From Atopobiaceae bacterium (GTDB lineage Bacteria > Actinomycetota > Coriobacteriia > Coriobacteriales > Atopobiaceae): a stretch of DNA of 38,703 nucleotides. The stretch is taken from contig JAFWMH010000030.1 in NCBI GenBank assembly GCA_017510785.1, positions 1-38,703 of the forward strand. The letters run 5' to 3'. Below, piece after piece: positions 9,416-16,337 of this stretch (the first letter of the stretch is position 1; the number at the start of each line of letters is the position of its first letter). The notes beneath the pieces were generated by a model. That model saw only the letters and a program-made list of their open reading frames with translations. It did not search any database and was not told the origin of the DNA. Both the position numbers and the translations under genes were made by a program.

Positions 9416-9605
9416 CGGACTTCCCGCTGCTCGGTGTTCTACGCCTCGGAGTGGCTGAGGGAGTGTATGGAGGACTGGCGGATGTCCCACCGCTTTGTGT
9501 TCTACGTCGCGAAGCGGCTGCGGGACTACATGGAGGGCTAACGGATCTCCCACCGCTCGGTGTTCCACGCCACGAGTGGCTGAAGGACTGCATGGAGGGT
9601 TAACG
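9392..9605 (+). repeat. 63-bp tandem repeat of the rpoD 3' end
   Basis: Unit starts (CTG...GGA) are at 9392, 9455, 9518 and 9580, spacing 63, 63 and 62 bp. Unit 1 begins inside rpoD at the codons for LKDYMED and includes the stop; units 2 and 3 are full copies with about 70-75% identity by eye; unit 4 stops after 26 bp. In the rpoD frame the units would read LRECMEDW and LRDYMEG, and the period is a multiple of three. The copies are old enough to have diverged. Confidence 0.85.
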
Positions 9606-9629
9606 GCATGTAATCTGACTGATACTGCG

Positions 9630-9670
9630 ACCGCCCCGCGCGCGAATGCTGTGCGGGGCGGTGGTTTTTT
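9630..9670 (+). terminator. Rho-independent terminator after rpoD
   Basis: ACCGCCCCGC (9630-9639) pairs perfectly with GCGGGGCGGT (9653-9662), with a 13-nt loop, followed by GG and six Ts (9665-9670). It closes the infB-to-rpoD run. Confidence 0.9.
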
Positions 9671-9761
9671 CAGCCGTATTGCGGCTCAATTGCGGCTGGG
9701 GCCTGCCGACCGGGCCTACCGGACGGGCTGTCGGTCGCATTGCGTTCAGTCTGATTTCAGT

Positions 9762-9835
9762 GTGTACAATTTCATGGATGAATAACCGGCTGAGTGTACA
9801 ATTCGGAGACAGGATTGTACACTCAGCCATTTTTT
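9762..9835 (+). other. Perfect 15-bp hairpin with T6 tail; possible small RNA or second terminator
   Basis: GGCTGAGTGTACAAT (9788-9802) and its exact reverse complement (9814-9828) enclose an 11-nt loop and are followed by six Ts (9830-9835). The 9-mer GTGTACAAT also occurs upstream at 9762-9770, giving two direct and one inverted copy. No gene lies between the rpoD terminator (ends 9670) and this hairpin, so it either backs up that terminator or ends a short transcript of its own. A TACAAT hexamer at 9765-9770 could be a -10 for such a transcript, but no convincing -35 is seen. Confidence 0.45.
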
Positions 9836-10005
9836 CGTACGGAAAACTGCACACATTGAAGCATTTATGCTCACACATGATGTGCGGAGAGCCCGAGGTC
9901 GTGTTCGGGGCCGGATTCCAGCGTCACGGACAAGAGTCTGCTGTTCGTTTTGCCGAGCTCGCCCCTCGCAGGCGTGGAGACAGCCGCCATTGGGGAGTTG
10001 TGCGC
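9836..10005. other. Intergenic stretch without recognisable gene
   Basis: Open frames here are short, have no ribosome site and resemble no family I know. I see no promoter or RNA gene in this part. Confidence 0.5.
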
Positions 10006-10170
10006 CTGAACGGTCTTTCCGTGCCCGTCTGTGCCGCCGCGCGCGGGCATGGTCGCAACTGGGGTTTGCGTCCTAAACGGCCCCCTCAGCACACGGCTTC
10101 GACCTGTGTGCTGGGAGACCCGCTTAGCCCGGGTTTTGCCTGCTAAACGGTCCCCTTAGCACGCGGCACC
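10006..10170 (+). repeat. 70-bp-period palindromic repeat array, locus A
   Basis: The best unit is 10073-10127: outer arms CTAAACGG and CGCTTAG, inner arms AGCACAC (10088-10094) and GTGTGCT (10106-10112). After a 15-bp spacer a second unit starts at 10143 with CTAAACGGTCCCC and AGCACGC but loses its right half. A diverged unit may precede it (CTGAACGG at 10006, inner TGCCCG/CGGGCA). Orientation is the same as locus C and opposite to locus B. Confidence 0.75.
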
Positions 10171-10259
10171 GGCTCCTTAAGGTCGTCATCATCAAGGTCG
10201 GTTGTTGGGTGTTAGCCGAAGGGGCAAGCCCCGTCGTCCGTTCTGGCAACCTCTTGCCG

Positions 10260-10265
10260 TATAAT
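10260..10265 (+). promoter_or_regulatory. -10 element (TATAAT) for the lectin gene, possibly leaderless
   Basis: A perfect TATAAT ends 8 nt before the ATG at 10274. A transcript starting 6-9 nt after the -10 would begin at or next to the start codon. No Shine-Dalgarno sequence and no clear -35 are visible. Confidence 0.5.
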
Positions 10266-10273
10266 CATTCAGG

Positions 10274-12049
10274 ATGATGCTGCGGGAAGAACGACGGATT
10301 GATGCCGCTGATGCGCGGCTTGTTGCCACGGGGATTGCCGGGGGAGTGTCGCTGGCCGTTTTCGGCGTGGGTCTGTCTCCCGACGAAACGGCGCGCGACG
10401 AGATGACGCGTGGGGAAATGACGAATGACCAAACAGGACGTGGCCAAACGGCACGTGGCACGACGCCGCATAGGGAGACGGCACGTGGTGAAACAGTACG
10501 TCGCGAGACAGCGCGTGGCCTAACGGCACGTGGCGAGATGACGCGTGGCCAAACGGCACGTCGCGAGATAACGCGTGGCCAAACGGCACGCGACGAGATG
10601 ACGCGTGGCCAAACAGCGCGTAACGAGGCGGCGCATAACGAGGCGGCACGCGACGATGAGTCTGCGGAGTTTGGGGAGATGCGGCCACGTGAGAGAACCC
10701 TGACGCGCACCGATCCCATAAGCATCGAACCTCATAAAGGCGCCCCAACGCATCGGCCACGCATATTTTTTGTAATTCCGGTCGCTGTGCTTCTTGCTGC
10801 TGTGCTTATCTTCCTAGGAGTTCGAGGCTTCCTTACTGGTAAGAAGGCTGCGGAAGGGGAGAGCCCTGCCGCGCAATCGAGCAGCGCGTCGGTCGAAGAT
10901 AAGATCGTTGGCGATGGCGAAGATACCGCGATGACGAGCGGCGAGGGTTCTGCGGCTGGGGAGGGTTCGATTGATGCCGCTGGCGACGCCGAGGCAAGTG
11001 GCCACGCCAGCGCGTCGGTCGAGGAGAAGTCCGGCGCGACGGATGTCGCCGACGCCGAGGAAAACGACAAGGCCGCCGCATCCAAAAAAGAAACGAAAAA
11101 CGATTCCGCTTCAAGCGGTATCCCGCTTGCAGAACTCCCAAGCGTGAGGGTTGACTCGGGAGTGTACGTTTTACGGTCCATGATTGGCAATCGAGTTTTG
11201 GAGATCGACGAGGAGCACATTCGCGACGACGAAGCAAATGCTCAGATTTGGCAGCCGATGGACTACGAACGACAGTTCTTCAAAATCGAGGAAAACTCCA
11301 CAGGCTACACCATGCAATCATGTGCATCAAAAAAGCTCCTCGATGCAGCCGGTGATGACTTGTTGACCTCCGCCAACGTTCAGCAGCAGGACGACAACGG
11401 CAACAATGACCAGAGGTGGGGGTTTCAGGACGCTGGTGACGGTTGGGTGTACGTGCACAATCTCCTTGGTTACTACTTGGACGTTGAGGGCTCGCACGAA
11501 TCCAACAAAGACGGCGGTAATGTTCATACCTGGCCGTTCAACGGCGATGACGCACAAAAGTGGAAGCTGGTGCGTGTGTCTGGCGTGCCTATGCAATTCA
11601 TTAAGAAAGGCGGATATGTTATTCGTTCTGCGTCGGAGGGCAAGGTGCTCTCGGTGTTCAAGGGCAGCCACAAAAGCGGTGCCAAGATTTGCCTGGAAGA
11701 GGCGGACGGATCGGCGGGTCAGCTTTTCCGCGTGGGAAAGGACCCCGTCATTCCCGCCAACAACATTCGGCTCGCCGACTTCACTGAGGAGGACGCCTGT
11801 TGGATAGACGCCAGCGGGGCGGACGAGGAGGCAGCGGCCATACAGCTTCCTGGCGACGGCGGACAAAGCCAGAACTGGTTTTTCGAGAAGGCGGACGAAG
11901 ACTCATACAACTATATTCGAAACATGTTCGGATACTACCTGGACGCTAGCACCGCAAGTGACCTCAAGAGTGTGTGGTGCGCGGCGTTTACAGGTTCGAA
12001 AGCGCAAATGTGGACATTGGAGTTTGTTTCAAAGGAGACAAAAGAGTGA
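10274..12049 (+). CDS. Membrane-anchored protein with pentapeptide-like repeats and two ricin-type lectin domains
   Basis: A 591-residue predicted surface protein. A hydrophobic stretch lies at 16-34. Residues 40-129 are about 18 tandem five-residue units of the form (A/T)R(G/D/R)(E/Q)(T/M), for example TRGQT, ARDEM and ARGET; this differs from the classic A(D/N)Lxx pentapeptide fold. A strong transmembrane helix follows at about 164-186, then an acidic Ser/Ala/Glu linker (190-285), then two beta-trefoil (ricin B-like) domains, about 290-432 and 440-591, with QxW-like motifs (AQIW, DQRW, AQKW, SQNW, AQMW). Such domains usually bind glycans. If only the second helix spans the membrane, the lectins are outside and the repeats cytoplasmic; if the first segment is real, the topology changes. 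The start is uncertain because there is no ribosome site. Ligand unknown. Confidence 0.8.
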   Translation: MMLREERRIDAADARLVATGIAGGVSLAVFGVGLSPDETARDEMTRGEMTNDQTGRGQTARGTTPHRETARGETVRRETARGLTARGEMTRGQTARREITRGQTARDEMTRGQTARNEAAHNEAARDDESAEFGEMRPRERTLTRTDPISIEPHKGAPTHRPRIFFVIPVAVLLAAVLIFLGVRGFLTGKKAAEGESPAAQSSSASVEDKIVGDGEDTAMTSGEGSAAGEGSIDAAGDAEASGHASASVEEKSGATDVADAEENDKAAASKKETKNDSASSGIPLAELPSVRVDSGVYVLRSMIGNRVLEIDEEHIRDDEANAQIWQPMDYERQFFKIEENSTGYTMQSCASKKLLDAAGDDLLTSANVQQQDDNGNNDQRWGFQDAGDGWVYVHNLLGYYLDVEGSHESNKDGGNVHTWPFNGDDAQKWKLVRVSGVPMQFIKKGGYVIRSASEGKVLSVFKGSHKSGAKICLEEADGSAGQLFRVGKDPVIPANNIRLADFTEEDACWIDASGADEEAAAIQLPGDGGQSQNWFFEKADEDSYNYIRNMFGYYLDASTASDLKSVWCAAFTGSKAQMWTLEFVSKETKE

Positions 12050-12058
12050 TAAAAGACT

Positions 12059-12187
12059 GGCGGATGTAGGGGACGACGAATGCGGTTCACACTCCGCCGC
12101 AAGAGGATCAGGGGTGCTGGCTCGGCAAGCCGGGCTTTGGCTTCGCCATGTTTGCTCGTGCTCTGCCAACGTGCTCTTCCTACATCC
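12059..12187 (+). other. Possible structured RNA region between lectin gene and tRNA
   Basis: GGATGTAGG (12062-12070) has an exact reverse complement CCTACATCC at 12179-12187. The overlapping GGCGGA (12059-12064) can instead pair with TCCGCC (12093-12098), so the two pairings exclude each other. The inside holds GC-rich local hairpins. It matches no RNA family I can name; chance pairing is possible. Confidence 0.3.
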
Positions 12188-12218
12188 AAACCCGGTCCGA
12201 TATTTCTCAAAAAAAGGC

Positions 12219-12246
12219 TTGCATCGTTCGGAGAGTCCTGTATACT
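12219..12246 (+). promoter_or_regulatory. Promoter of first tRNA-Asn gene
   Basis: TTGCAT (12219-12224) and TATACT (12241-12246) are separated by 16 bp, 33 bp before the tRNA. The second tRNA has the same arrangement and a similar A-run before the -35, so the promoter was duplicated with the gene. Confidence 0.75.
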
Positions 12247-12279
12247 ATGTTCTCGTGCTTAACGCATTTGGTCACTTAT

Positions 12280-12354
12280 TCCCCAGTGGCGCAGTGGTAG
12301 CGCAGCGGACTGTTAATCCGTATGTCGCTGGTTCGAATCCAGCCTGGGGAGCCA
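12280..12354 (+). tRNA. tRNA-Asn (GTT), first copy
   Basis: Acceptor strands TCCCCAG (12280-12286) and CTGGGGA (12344-12350) pair over 7 bp; discriminator G and an encoded CCA follow. The anticodon loop CTGTTAA gives anticodon GTT (Asn), and the T arm contains GGTTCGAATCC. The 75 bases are identical to the copy at 12685-12759. Confidence 0.96.
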
Positions 12355-12362
12355 GAAATTCC

Positions 12363-12390
12363 GAACCCGTTGTTAACAGCGGGTTCTTTT
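12363..12390 (+). terminator. Terminator of first tRNA-Asn
   Basis: GAACCCG (12363-12369) pairs with CGGGTTC (12380-12386), followed by four Ts. It lies 8 bp after the tRNA. Confidence 0.75.
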
Positions 12391-12418
12391 GGTTTGGCTG
12401 CTGGGCAAGTTTATCTGA

Positions 12419-12461
12419 GTTCCGAGGTCTATCCGAACAATACCGAGGTCCATCCGAACGG
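12419..12461 (+). repeat. Two-copy 21-bp direct repeat between the tRNA genes
   Basis: CCGAGGTCTATCCGAACAA is followed 21 bp later by CCGAGGTCCATCCGAACGG. It is short and non-coding. The rest of the 243-bp gap between the two tRNA transcription units shows no gene. Confidence 0.6.
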
Positions 12462-12633
12462 GAATTGTGAATCTGGCGTTTTCACAGCTCTCCGAACGGT
12501 CGGGAAGGCGGTAATACGTCGTGTGCAACGTATAACCTATCGGTGCGTACGAGCTCGCAACTCAACTCCCTGCTCGCCCTCCACGTCTCACCACACGTCA
12601 ACGAATTGCCCAAAGAGAGTTTTGAAAAAACAC

Positions 12634-12661
12634 TTGCATCGTGCGAGGAGTTCTGTATAAT
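12634..12661 (+). promoter_or_regulatory. Promoter of second tRNA-Asn gene
   Basis: TTGCAT (12634-12639) and a perfect TATAAT (12656-12661) with a 16-bp spacer, 23 bp before the tRNA. It closely resembles the promoter at 12219-12246. Confidence 0.8.
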
Positions 12662-12684
12662 ACTTCCTTGCGCGGCACACATAT

Positions 12685-12759
12685 TCCCCAGTGGCGCAGT
12701 GGTAGCGCAGCGGACTGTTAATCCGTATGTCGCTGGTTCGAATCCAGCCTGGGGAGCCA
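12685..12759 (+). tRNA. tRNA-Asn (GTT), second copy
   Basis: Identical over 75 bases to the first copy, including CCA. It has its own promoter and terminator, so the two genes are separate transcription units rather than one tandem transcript. Confidence 0.96.
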
Positions 12760-12769
12760 GATTTTTCCA

Positions 12770-12794
12770 AGCTCACTTTATTGTGGGCTTTTTT
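12770..12794 (+). terminator. Terminator of second tRNA-Asn
   Basis: AGCTCAC (12770-12776) pairs with GTGGGCT (12783-12789, one G-T pair) around a 6-nt loop, followed by a T run to 12794. Confidence 0.8.
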
Positions 12795-13111
12795 GTTTAG
12801 TTATTGCTTTAGTTTGCCCACATGCTAATGCGAGGTCGGCGAACAACTCTGGTCATTTCACATTACTGTAATAAACCGCGAAAAAGTAACGGTAGGTTTG
12901 GCGGCGAGGGCTGTAGGTCTACCACGGCAGCGTTTGCCAGCGTCGTTCGCCGACGTCGTGGCTCCGTAGGCCCCTCGCTCGTGTGAGACTCCCGCCCCCT
13001 CGCCGACGCGTGCGCCCGTGCCGGCCCGTGGTGTGATACGGTAGCAAAAACGGCGCCGCCGCTGTGGCGGCGCGACGAGGCGGCGCGTAAGGCGCCGGAA
13101 AGGAGGCAGAA
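12795..13111. other. Intergenic region with shift to very GC-rich DNA
   Basis: No gene is recognisable. The first ~100 bp are AT-rich; from about 12900 the composition becomes much richer in G and C, and this continues through the following gene. Near the end, CGCCGCC (13054-13060) and GGCGGCG (13066-13072) form a hairpin about 30 bp before the next ribosome site. Confidence 0.6.
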
Positions 13112-13667
13112 ATGGCACAGATGTTCGGGGGGGTTGCCTCGTAGGCTCCTGGGCCTGACGCTCGGCGCCTCCGTTGCGCTCGGGGCGGCGCCCGGGGTCG
13201 CGGCGCGCGCGGCGCTCGCGCAGGGAGACGGTGGCGGCAGCACCTATACGGTGGAGATCCCCGCGAAGGTCGAGCTCGCGAAGGCGGGCTGGAACGCCAC
13301 GGCGGGCATCAGCGCGCAGGGCACGCTCGCGTCCGGCAAGAAGCTCACGGTGACGGCGGGCTCCACGAACGGCTGGGCGCTCAAGAGCGGCGACAGCAGC
13401 GTCGCCTACAAGCTGGGCGGGTCCGGCGACGCGGGCACGACCTACGCGGGCGCCGCGGAGAAGACCTCCTGGGAGTTCGCGACGCTCTCGGGCGACCCGC
13501 AGACGCAGCCCATGGGCGTCGTCGTTGACGACTACGCCTCCGCGGTGCCGGGGGAGTACTCCGACACCGTGACCTTCGCGGTGGCCGTGGAGGACGCGAC
13601 CAAAAGCATAACCATTGGCCCGTACACGCTGGTGTACGTGGATGGCGACACATGGAATGAGCTGTAG
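13112..13667 (+). CDS. Secreted protein, frame interrupted at a G7 tract (phase-variable candidate)
   Basis: An ideal ribosome site AGGAGG (13101-13106) precedes ATG 13112, but that frame meets TAG at 13142. The long frame to the stop at 13667 is one base off; it opens at TTG 13134, directly after a run of seven Gs (13127-13133). With six Gs the two join and give about 184 residues starting MAQMFGGLPRRLLG. The joined N-terminus is a good signal peptide (basic PRR, then a hydrophobic Leu/Ala/Gly stretch, ending near ARAALAQG). The mature part is rich in Thr, Ser, Ala and Gly with alternating beta-type sequence, like small surface or adhesion beta-sandwich proteins; I cannot name the family. 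GC content is clearly above its neighbours. The frame break may be real phase variation, a mutation, or a sequencing error. Confidence 0.65.
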
Positions 13668-13713
13668 TAGTATCGTCGTATAGGAGCTTACACACGAGTG
13701 GGGAGGCTGTAGC

Positions 13714-14715
13714 ATGGGCGGACTGGTCGAACGCTATCGCAGAGAATTGCGCCCTTGTCGCAAGATGACCGACATGATCCTCTTGGCGGCAATCATTACC
13801 GTTGCGCTTCTGTTCGCGAGCACGCAGGTGAGCAATTGGATAATCCCGCTGGTCGGCCTGCCAAGAAGCCTTACGAGCACCGAGGTCGCACTGATAGGAT
13901 CCGGCGGAGCGACCGCGCAGGAGCTTACCGGCGCCCCAGCCTACCTGGTCTTTGCGTCCATGTATCTTGGTACCATCGGCGTTTGGATCGTGTTCCCCCT
14001 CGCAATGCTCATTCCGCCTGCGAACAGACGGATGCTCCAGAAGATGATCTTCGTCAGGGATCGGAGGAGCCTCGCGATGGCGTGCATCGGGGCGCTCCTG
14101 GGATTTGCCATCAACAGTGCCTGTGTGGGCGCGTCCGTGCTCTTGGGTAACCTGCGGCTCCATTTTGAGCACTTCGAGATAGGCCCGTTTTTGCTGCTGC
14201 TCTTTGCCGTCTTCGTCCAGTCAGGGTCGGAGGAGATCATCATGCGCCATTACCTGTACCAGAAGCTGGCGCGCAGGTACCGCCACCCGGCCGTCGCCGT
14301 TGTGGGGTCCTCGGTATTCTTTACGTTGCTCCATGGGCTCAATCCGGGCATGACGTGGCTGGCCGTCGTTCAGCTCATGACCATGAGCCTCCTGTGTTGC
14401 GTGCTCGTGCACTACTACGACGCGCTTGGCGCGTGCGTTGCGATGCATACGGCGTGGAACTTCACGCAGAGCATTGTCTATGGCCTTCCCAACAGCGGCG
14501 GTGGCTCGCTCTACTCCGTGTTCGGGCTGGACGCCGCCTCGAACGGCCCCTTCTTCGACACCGTGTTCGGCGTCGAGGGCAGCATTGGGTCCGTCGTGCT
14601 CATGCTGCTGGCGTGCGCAGGGCTCTTTGTCTACGCCAAGCGTCGTGGCCTTAGGGCACCGGACCTTTGGGAAGACGAGGAGGGCAAGGCGGACGCTCCC
14701 GACCTCGCTGCATGA
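13714..14715 (+). CDS. CPBP-family intramembrane metalloprotease (Abi-like)
   Basis: A 333-residue polytopic membrane protein. ATG 13714 follows GGGGAGG (13700-13706). Several hydrophobic helices are visible (about 20-42, 83-105, 128-150, 160-175, 190-210, 215-232, 285-305). The three CPBP motifs are present: EEIIMR (Glu173, Glu174, Arg178), the FxxxH-type motif ending in His207 (FTLLHGLNP), and HTAWN (His245, Asn249). Members include CAAX prenyl proteases and proteins linked to bacteriocin self-immunity; nothing here shows which. It lies 46 bp after the secreted protein on the same strand; a functional link is possible but not shown. Confidence 0.87.
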   Translation: MGGLVERYRRELRPCRKMTDMILLAAIITVALLFASTQVSNWIIPLVGLPRSLTSTEVALIGSGGATAQELTGAPAYLVFASMYLGTIGVWIVFPLAMLIPPANRRMLQKMIFVRDRRSLAMACIGALLGFAINSACVGASVLLGNLRLHFEHFEIGPFLLLLFAVFVQSGSEEIIMRHYLYQKLARRYRHPAVAVVGSSVFFTLLHGLNPGMTWLAVVQLMTMSLLCCVLVHYYDALGACVAMHTAWNFTQSIVYGLPNSGGGSLYSVFGLDAASNGPFFDTVFGVEGSIGSVVLMLLACAGLFVYAKRRGLRAPDLWEDEEGKADAPDLAA

Positions 14716-14745
14716 GGGTTTTGGCATTCGTGACAATACGCGCCG

Positions 14746-14885
14746 GAGGGTCCTTCACCCGACAGGGGAGAGGGACCCGTTCATTCAACAAGGGAGAGGG
14801 TCCAATTCTTCGACAAGAGCGAGCGACCCATTCATTCGACAAAAACGAGTGACCCGCTCATTCAACAAGAGCGTGGGACCCGGCT
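14746..14885. repeat. 26-bp minisatellite, about 5.5 copies
   Basis: Units of the form GAGnGACCCnnTCATTCAACA begin at 14746, 14770, 14796, 14821, 14847 and 14873, spacing 24-26 bp. Units differ at several positions. The period is not a multiple of three. The array lies between the CPBP gene and the 3' end of the minus-strand channel remnant. Confidence 0.85.
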
Positions 14886-15354
14886 ATTTGTTTGCGCCCG
14901 GACGCTTGACGAGGGTCGCCGGAATGGGGAAGGCGGCACCGGCAAGTGCCGCGAGGCCCATGTACAGGATGCCGCGCATGGGGAAGCATGGCGCCAGGAT
15001 GCCCAGCGCCAACAGGGGCTTTTTGGTAACGCCGGCAAGGAACGCCGTCGTGGTGACGGTTACCATGAGCATTGCGTCCGCGCCCGTGAGCGCGGCAAGT
15101 CCGTAGTCCGTCGCGACGCCCGCGAAGATGCAGGGAAAGAGGTCGCCGCCCTTCCAGCCCAGCTCGATGCACAGCGGCGTGACAAATGCCTTGAGGACGC
15201 CCGTTGCGAGCAGCACCGCTGCAGGCATGACGCACATCGGTCTGTGCGTGTTTTGACACCGCCGCGGGCTTTGGTTTATTATCTCTTCGACCGTAAGTTC
15301 GCGCATCGCGAAACGCTGGATGCTGCTTTTTGTCGCATTCGTTCGTTGTGGCAT
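14884..15354 (-). pseudogene. C-terminal remnant of a ClC-type chloride channel/antiporter
   Basis: The minus-strand frame gives 156 residues. From about residue 40 it reads like the last membrane helices of a ClC protein: LLATGVLKAFVTPLCIELGW, then GWKGGDLFPCIFAG resembling the conserved Gly-rich loop before a helix, then alternating hydrophobic helices to the stop. Full ClC proteins are about 400-450 residues, so most of the protein is missing. The first ~40 residues have a different composition and look like unrelated sequence read through. No ribosome site supports the start. I regard it as a degraded fragment; the family call is by motif feel only. Confidence 0.55.
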
Positions 15355-15415
15355 TCGCGCGACGTGGTTGTTTTAAACATGTAGTTGTTTAGATGTTTAG
15401 GTTTGGAGCATCACC

Positions 15416-16237
15416 TTGTCAAACGACGCAGCTGTTACGAAGAGCACCGCCACCGACGCATGGTATCCGGAAAGTTCCAAGGCGCTCTACATTCTCTCGC
15501 AGCTTGTGGGACGCGACTTCAAGCTCAAGTATCGGCGCAGCGCGCTTGGCGTGGCGTGGAGCGTGCTTAACCCGCTGCTCATGATGGCGGTTATGGCGGC
15601 GGTGTTCTCCACGCTCATGAGGTTTTCGTCCGACGCCATCCCGAGCTATCCGCTGTACATCATTTTGGGCAACGTTACGTTCGCCCTCATGAGTGACTCC
15701 ACCAGCCAGGGAATGGGATCGATCATAGGCGCTGCCTCGCTCCTCAAAAAGGTGAAGGTTTCGCGCTGGGTGTTTCCCGTCGAGAAGGTCTTGTTTGGTG
15801 TGGTTAACTTCGTGTTTTCCCTCATCGCCGTTTTGGTGGTCATGCTCTTCGTGCAGGTGCATCCCACGTGGACGGTGGTGATGCTCCCGGTGTTCCTCCT
15901 GTACATTACGGTGTTCTGCTGTGGGCTTTCGATGCTGCTCAGTGCGCTTTCGGTGTTCTTCCGCGACGTTATGCACCTGTGGGGCGTGGTGCTCACGGCA
16001 TGGACCTACGCTACGCCGCTCTTTTATCCCATCGAAATCCTGCCCGACTGGATGCTCAAAGTGGAGCGCTTCAACCCCATGTTCCACTATGTGGCCTACA
16101 TTCGCGAGCTGCTGCTCTACCAGCGCATGCCGACGCTGCGGCTGAACATAATTTGCATTGGATTTGCAGTCATTTCGCTCGTGGTGGGGCTGTTGGTGTT
16201 CCGCAAGGCAGAGCGACAGTTCATCCTGTACATCTAG
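15416..16237 (+). CDS. ABC-2 type permease for polysaccharide/teichoic acid export (TagG/Wzm-like)
   Basis: A 273-residue permease. I chose TTG 15416 because GGAG (15405-15408) lies 7 nt upstream. The N-terminal cytoplasmic part has RDFKLKYRRSALGVAWSVLNP (split here as RDFKLKYRRS + ALGVAWSVLNP, about 40-60), a hallmark of this family, and six hydrophobic segments follow. The C-terminal loop FNPMFHYVAYIRELLLY is also typical. Such permeases pair with an ATPase (TagH/Wzt) to export undecaprenyl-linked glycans. The ATPase is normally the next gene; here a glycosyltransferase follows and no ATPase lies anywhere in the window. A possible operator-like inverted repeat TAAACAT/ATGTTTA is found at 15374-15399. 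Confidence 0.88.
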   Translation: MSNDAAVTKSTATDAWYPESSKALYILSQLVGRDFKLKYRRSALGVAWSVLNPLLMMAVMAAVFSTLMRFSSDAIPSYPLYIILGNVTFALMSDSTSQGMGSIIGAASLLKKVKVSRWVFPVEKVLFGVVNFVFSLIAVLVVMLFVQVHPTWTVVMLPVFLLYITVFCCGLSMLLSALSVFFRDVMHLWGVVLTAWTYATPLFYPIEILPDWMLKVERFNPMFHYVAYIRELLLYQRMPTLRLNIICIGFAVISLVVGLLVFRKAERQFILYI

Positions 16238-16337
16238 AGCGTCGTGGTTGGGTGACGGGCGCGGCGAGCGAAAAAAGGGACGGCGGGAAGCGATGCGAGG
16301 CATTGCACGGCCGTTTGAATGGATGGAGGATGCGACG

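Noticed and set aside
9646..10146. 166-codon plus-strand frame between rpoD and the lectin gene
   Set aside because: It runs through the terminator hairpin and the repeat array, so coding is unlikely.
9475..12070. 13-bp match GACTGGCGGATGT between the rpoD repeat (9475) and the lectin 3' region (12053)
   Set aside because: A 13-mer match within 38 kb is expected by chance.
12858..13715. 285-codon minus-strand frame opposite the secreted protein
   Set aside because: Shadow of GC-rich coding DNA, Arg-rich, with no start signal or motif.
16158..16337. Upstream extension of the glycosyltransferase frame into the permease gene
   Set aside because: Family sequence starts just after ATG 16338, which has a good ribosome site; the upstream part is out-of-frame permease sequence.
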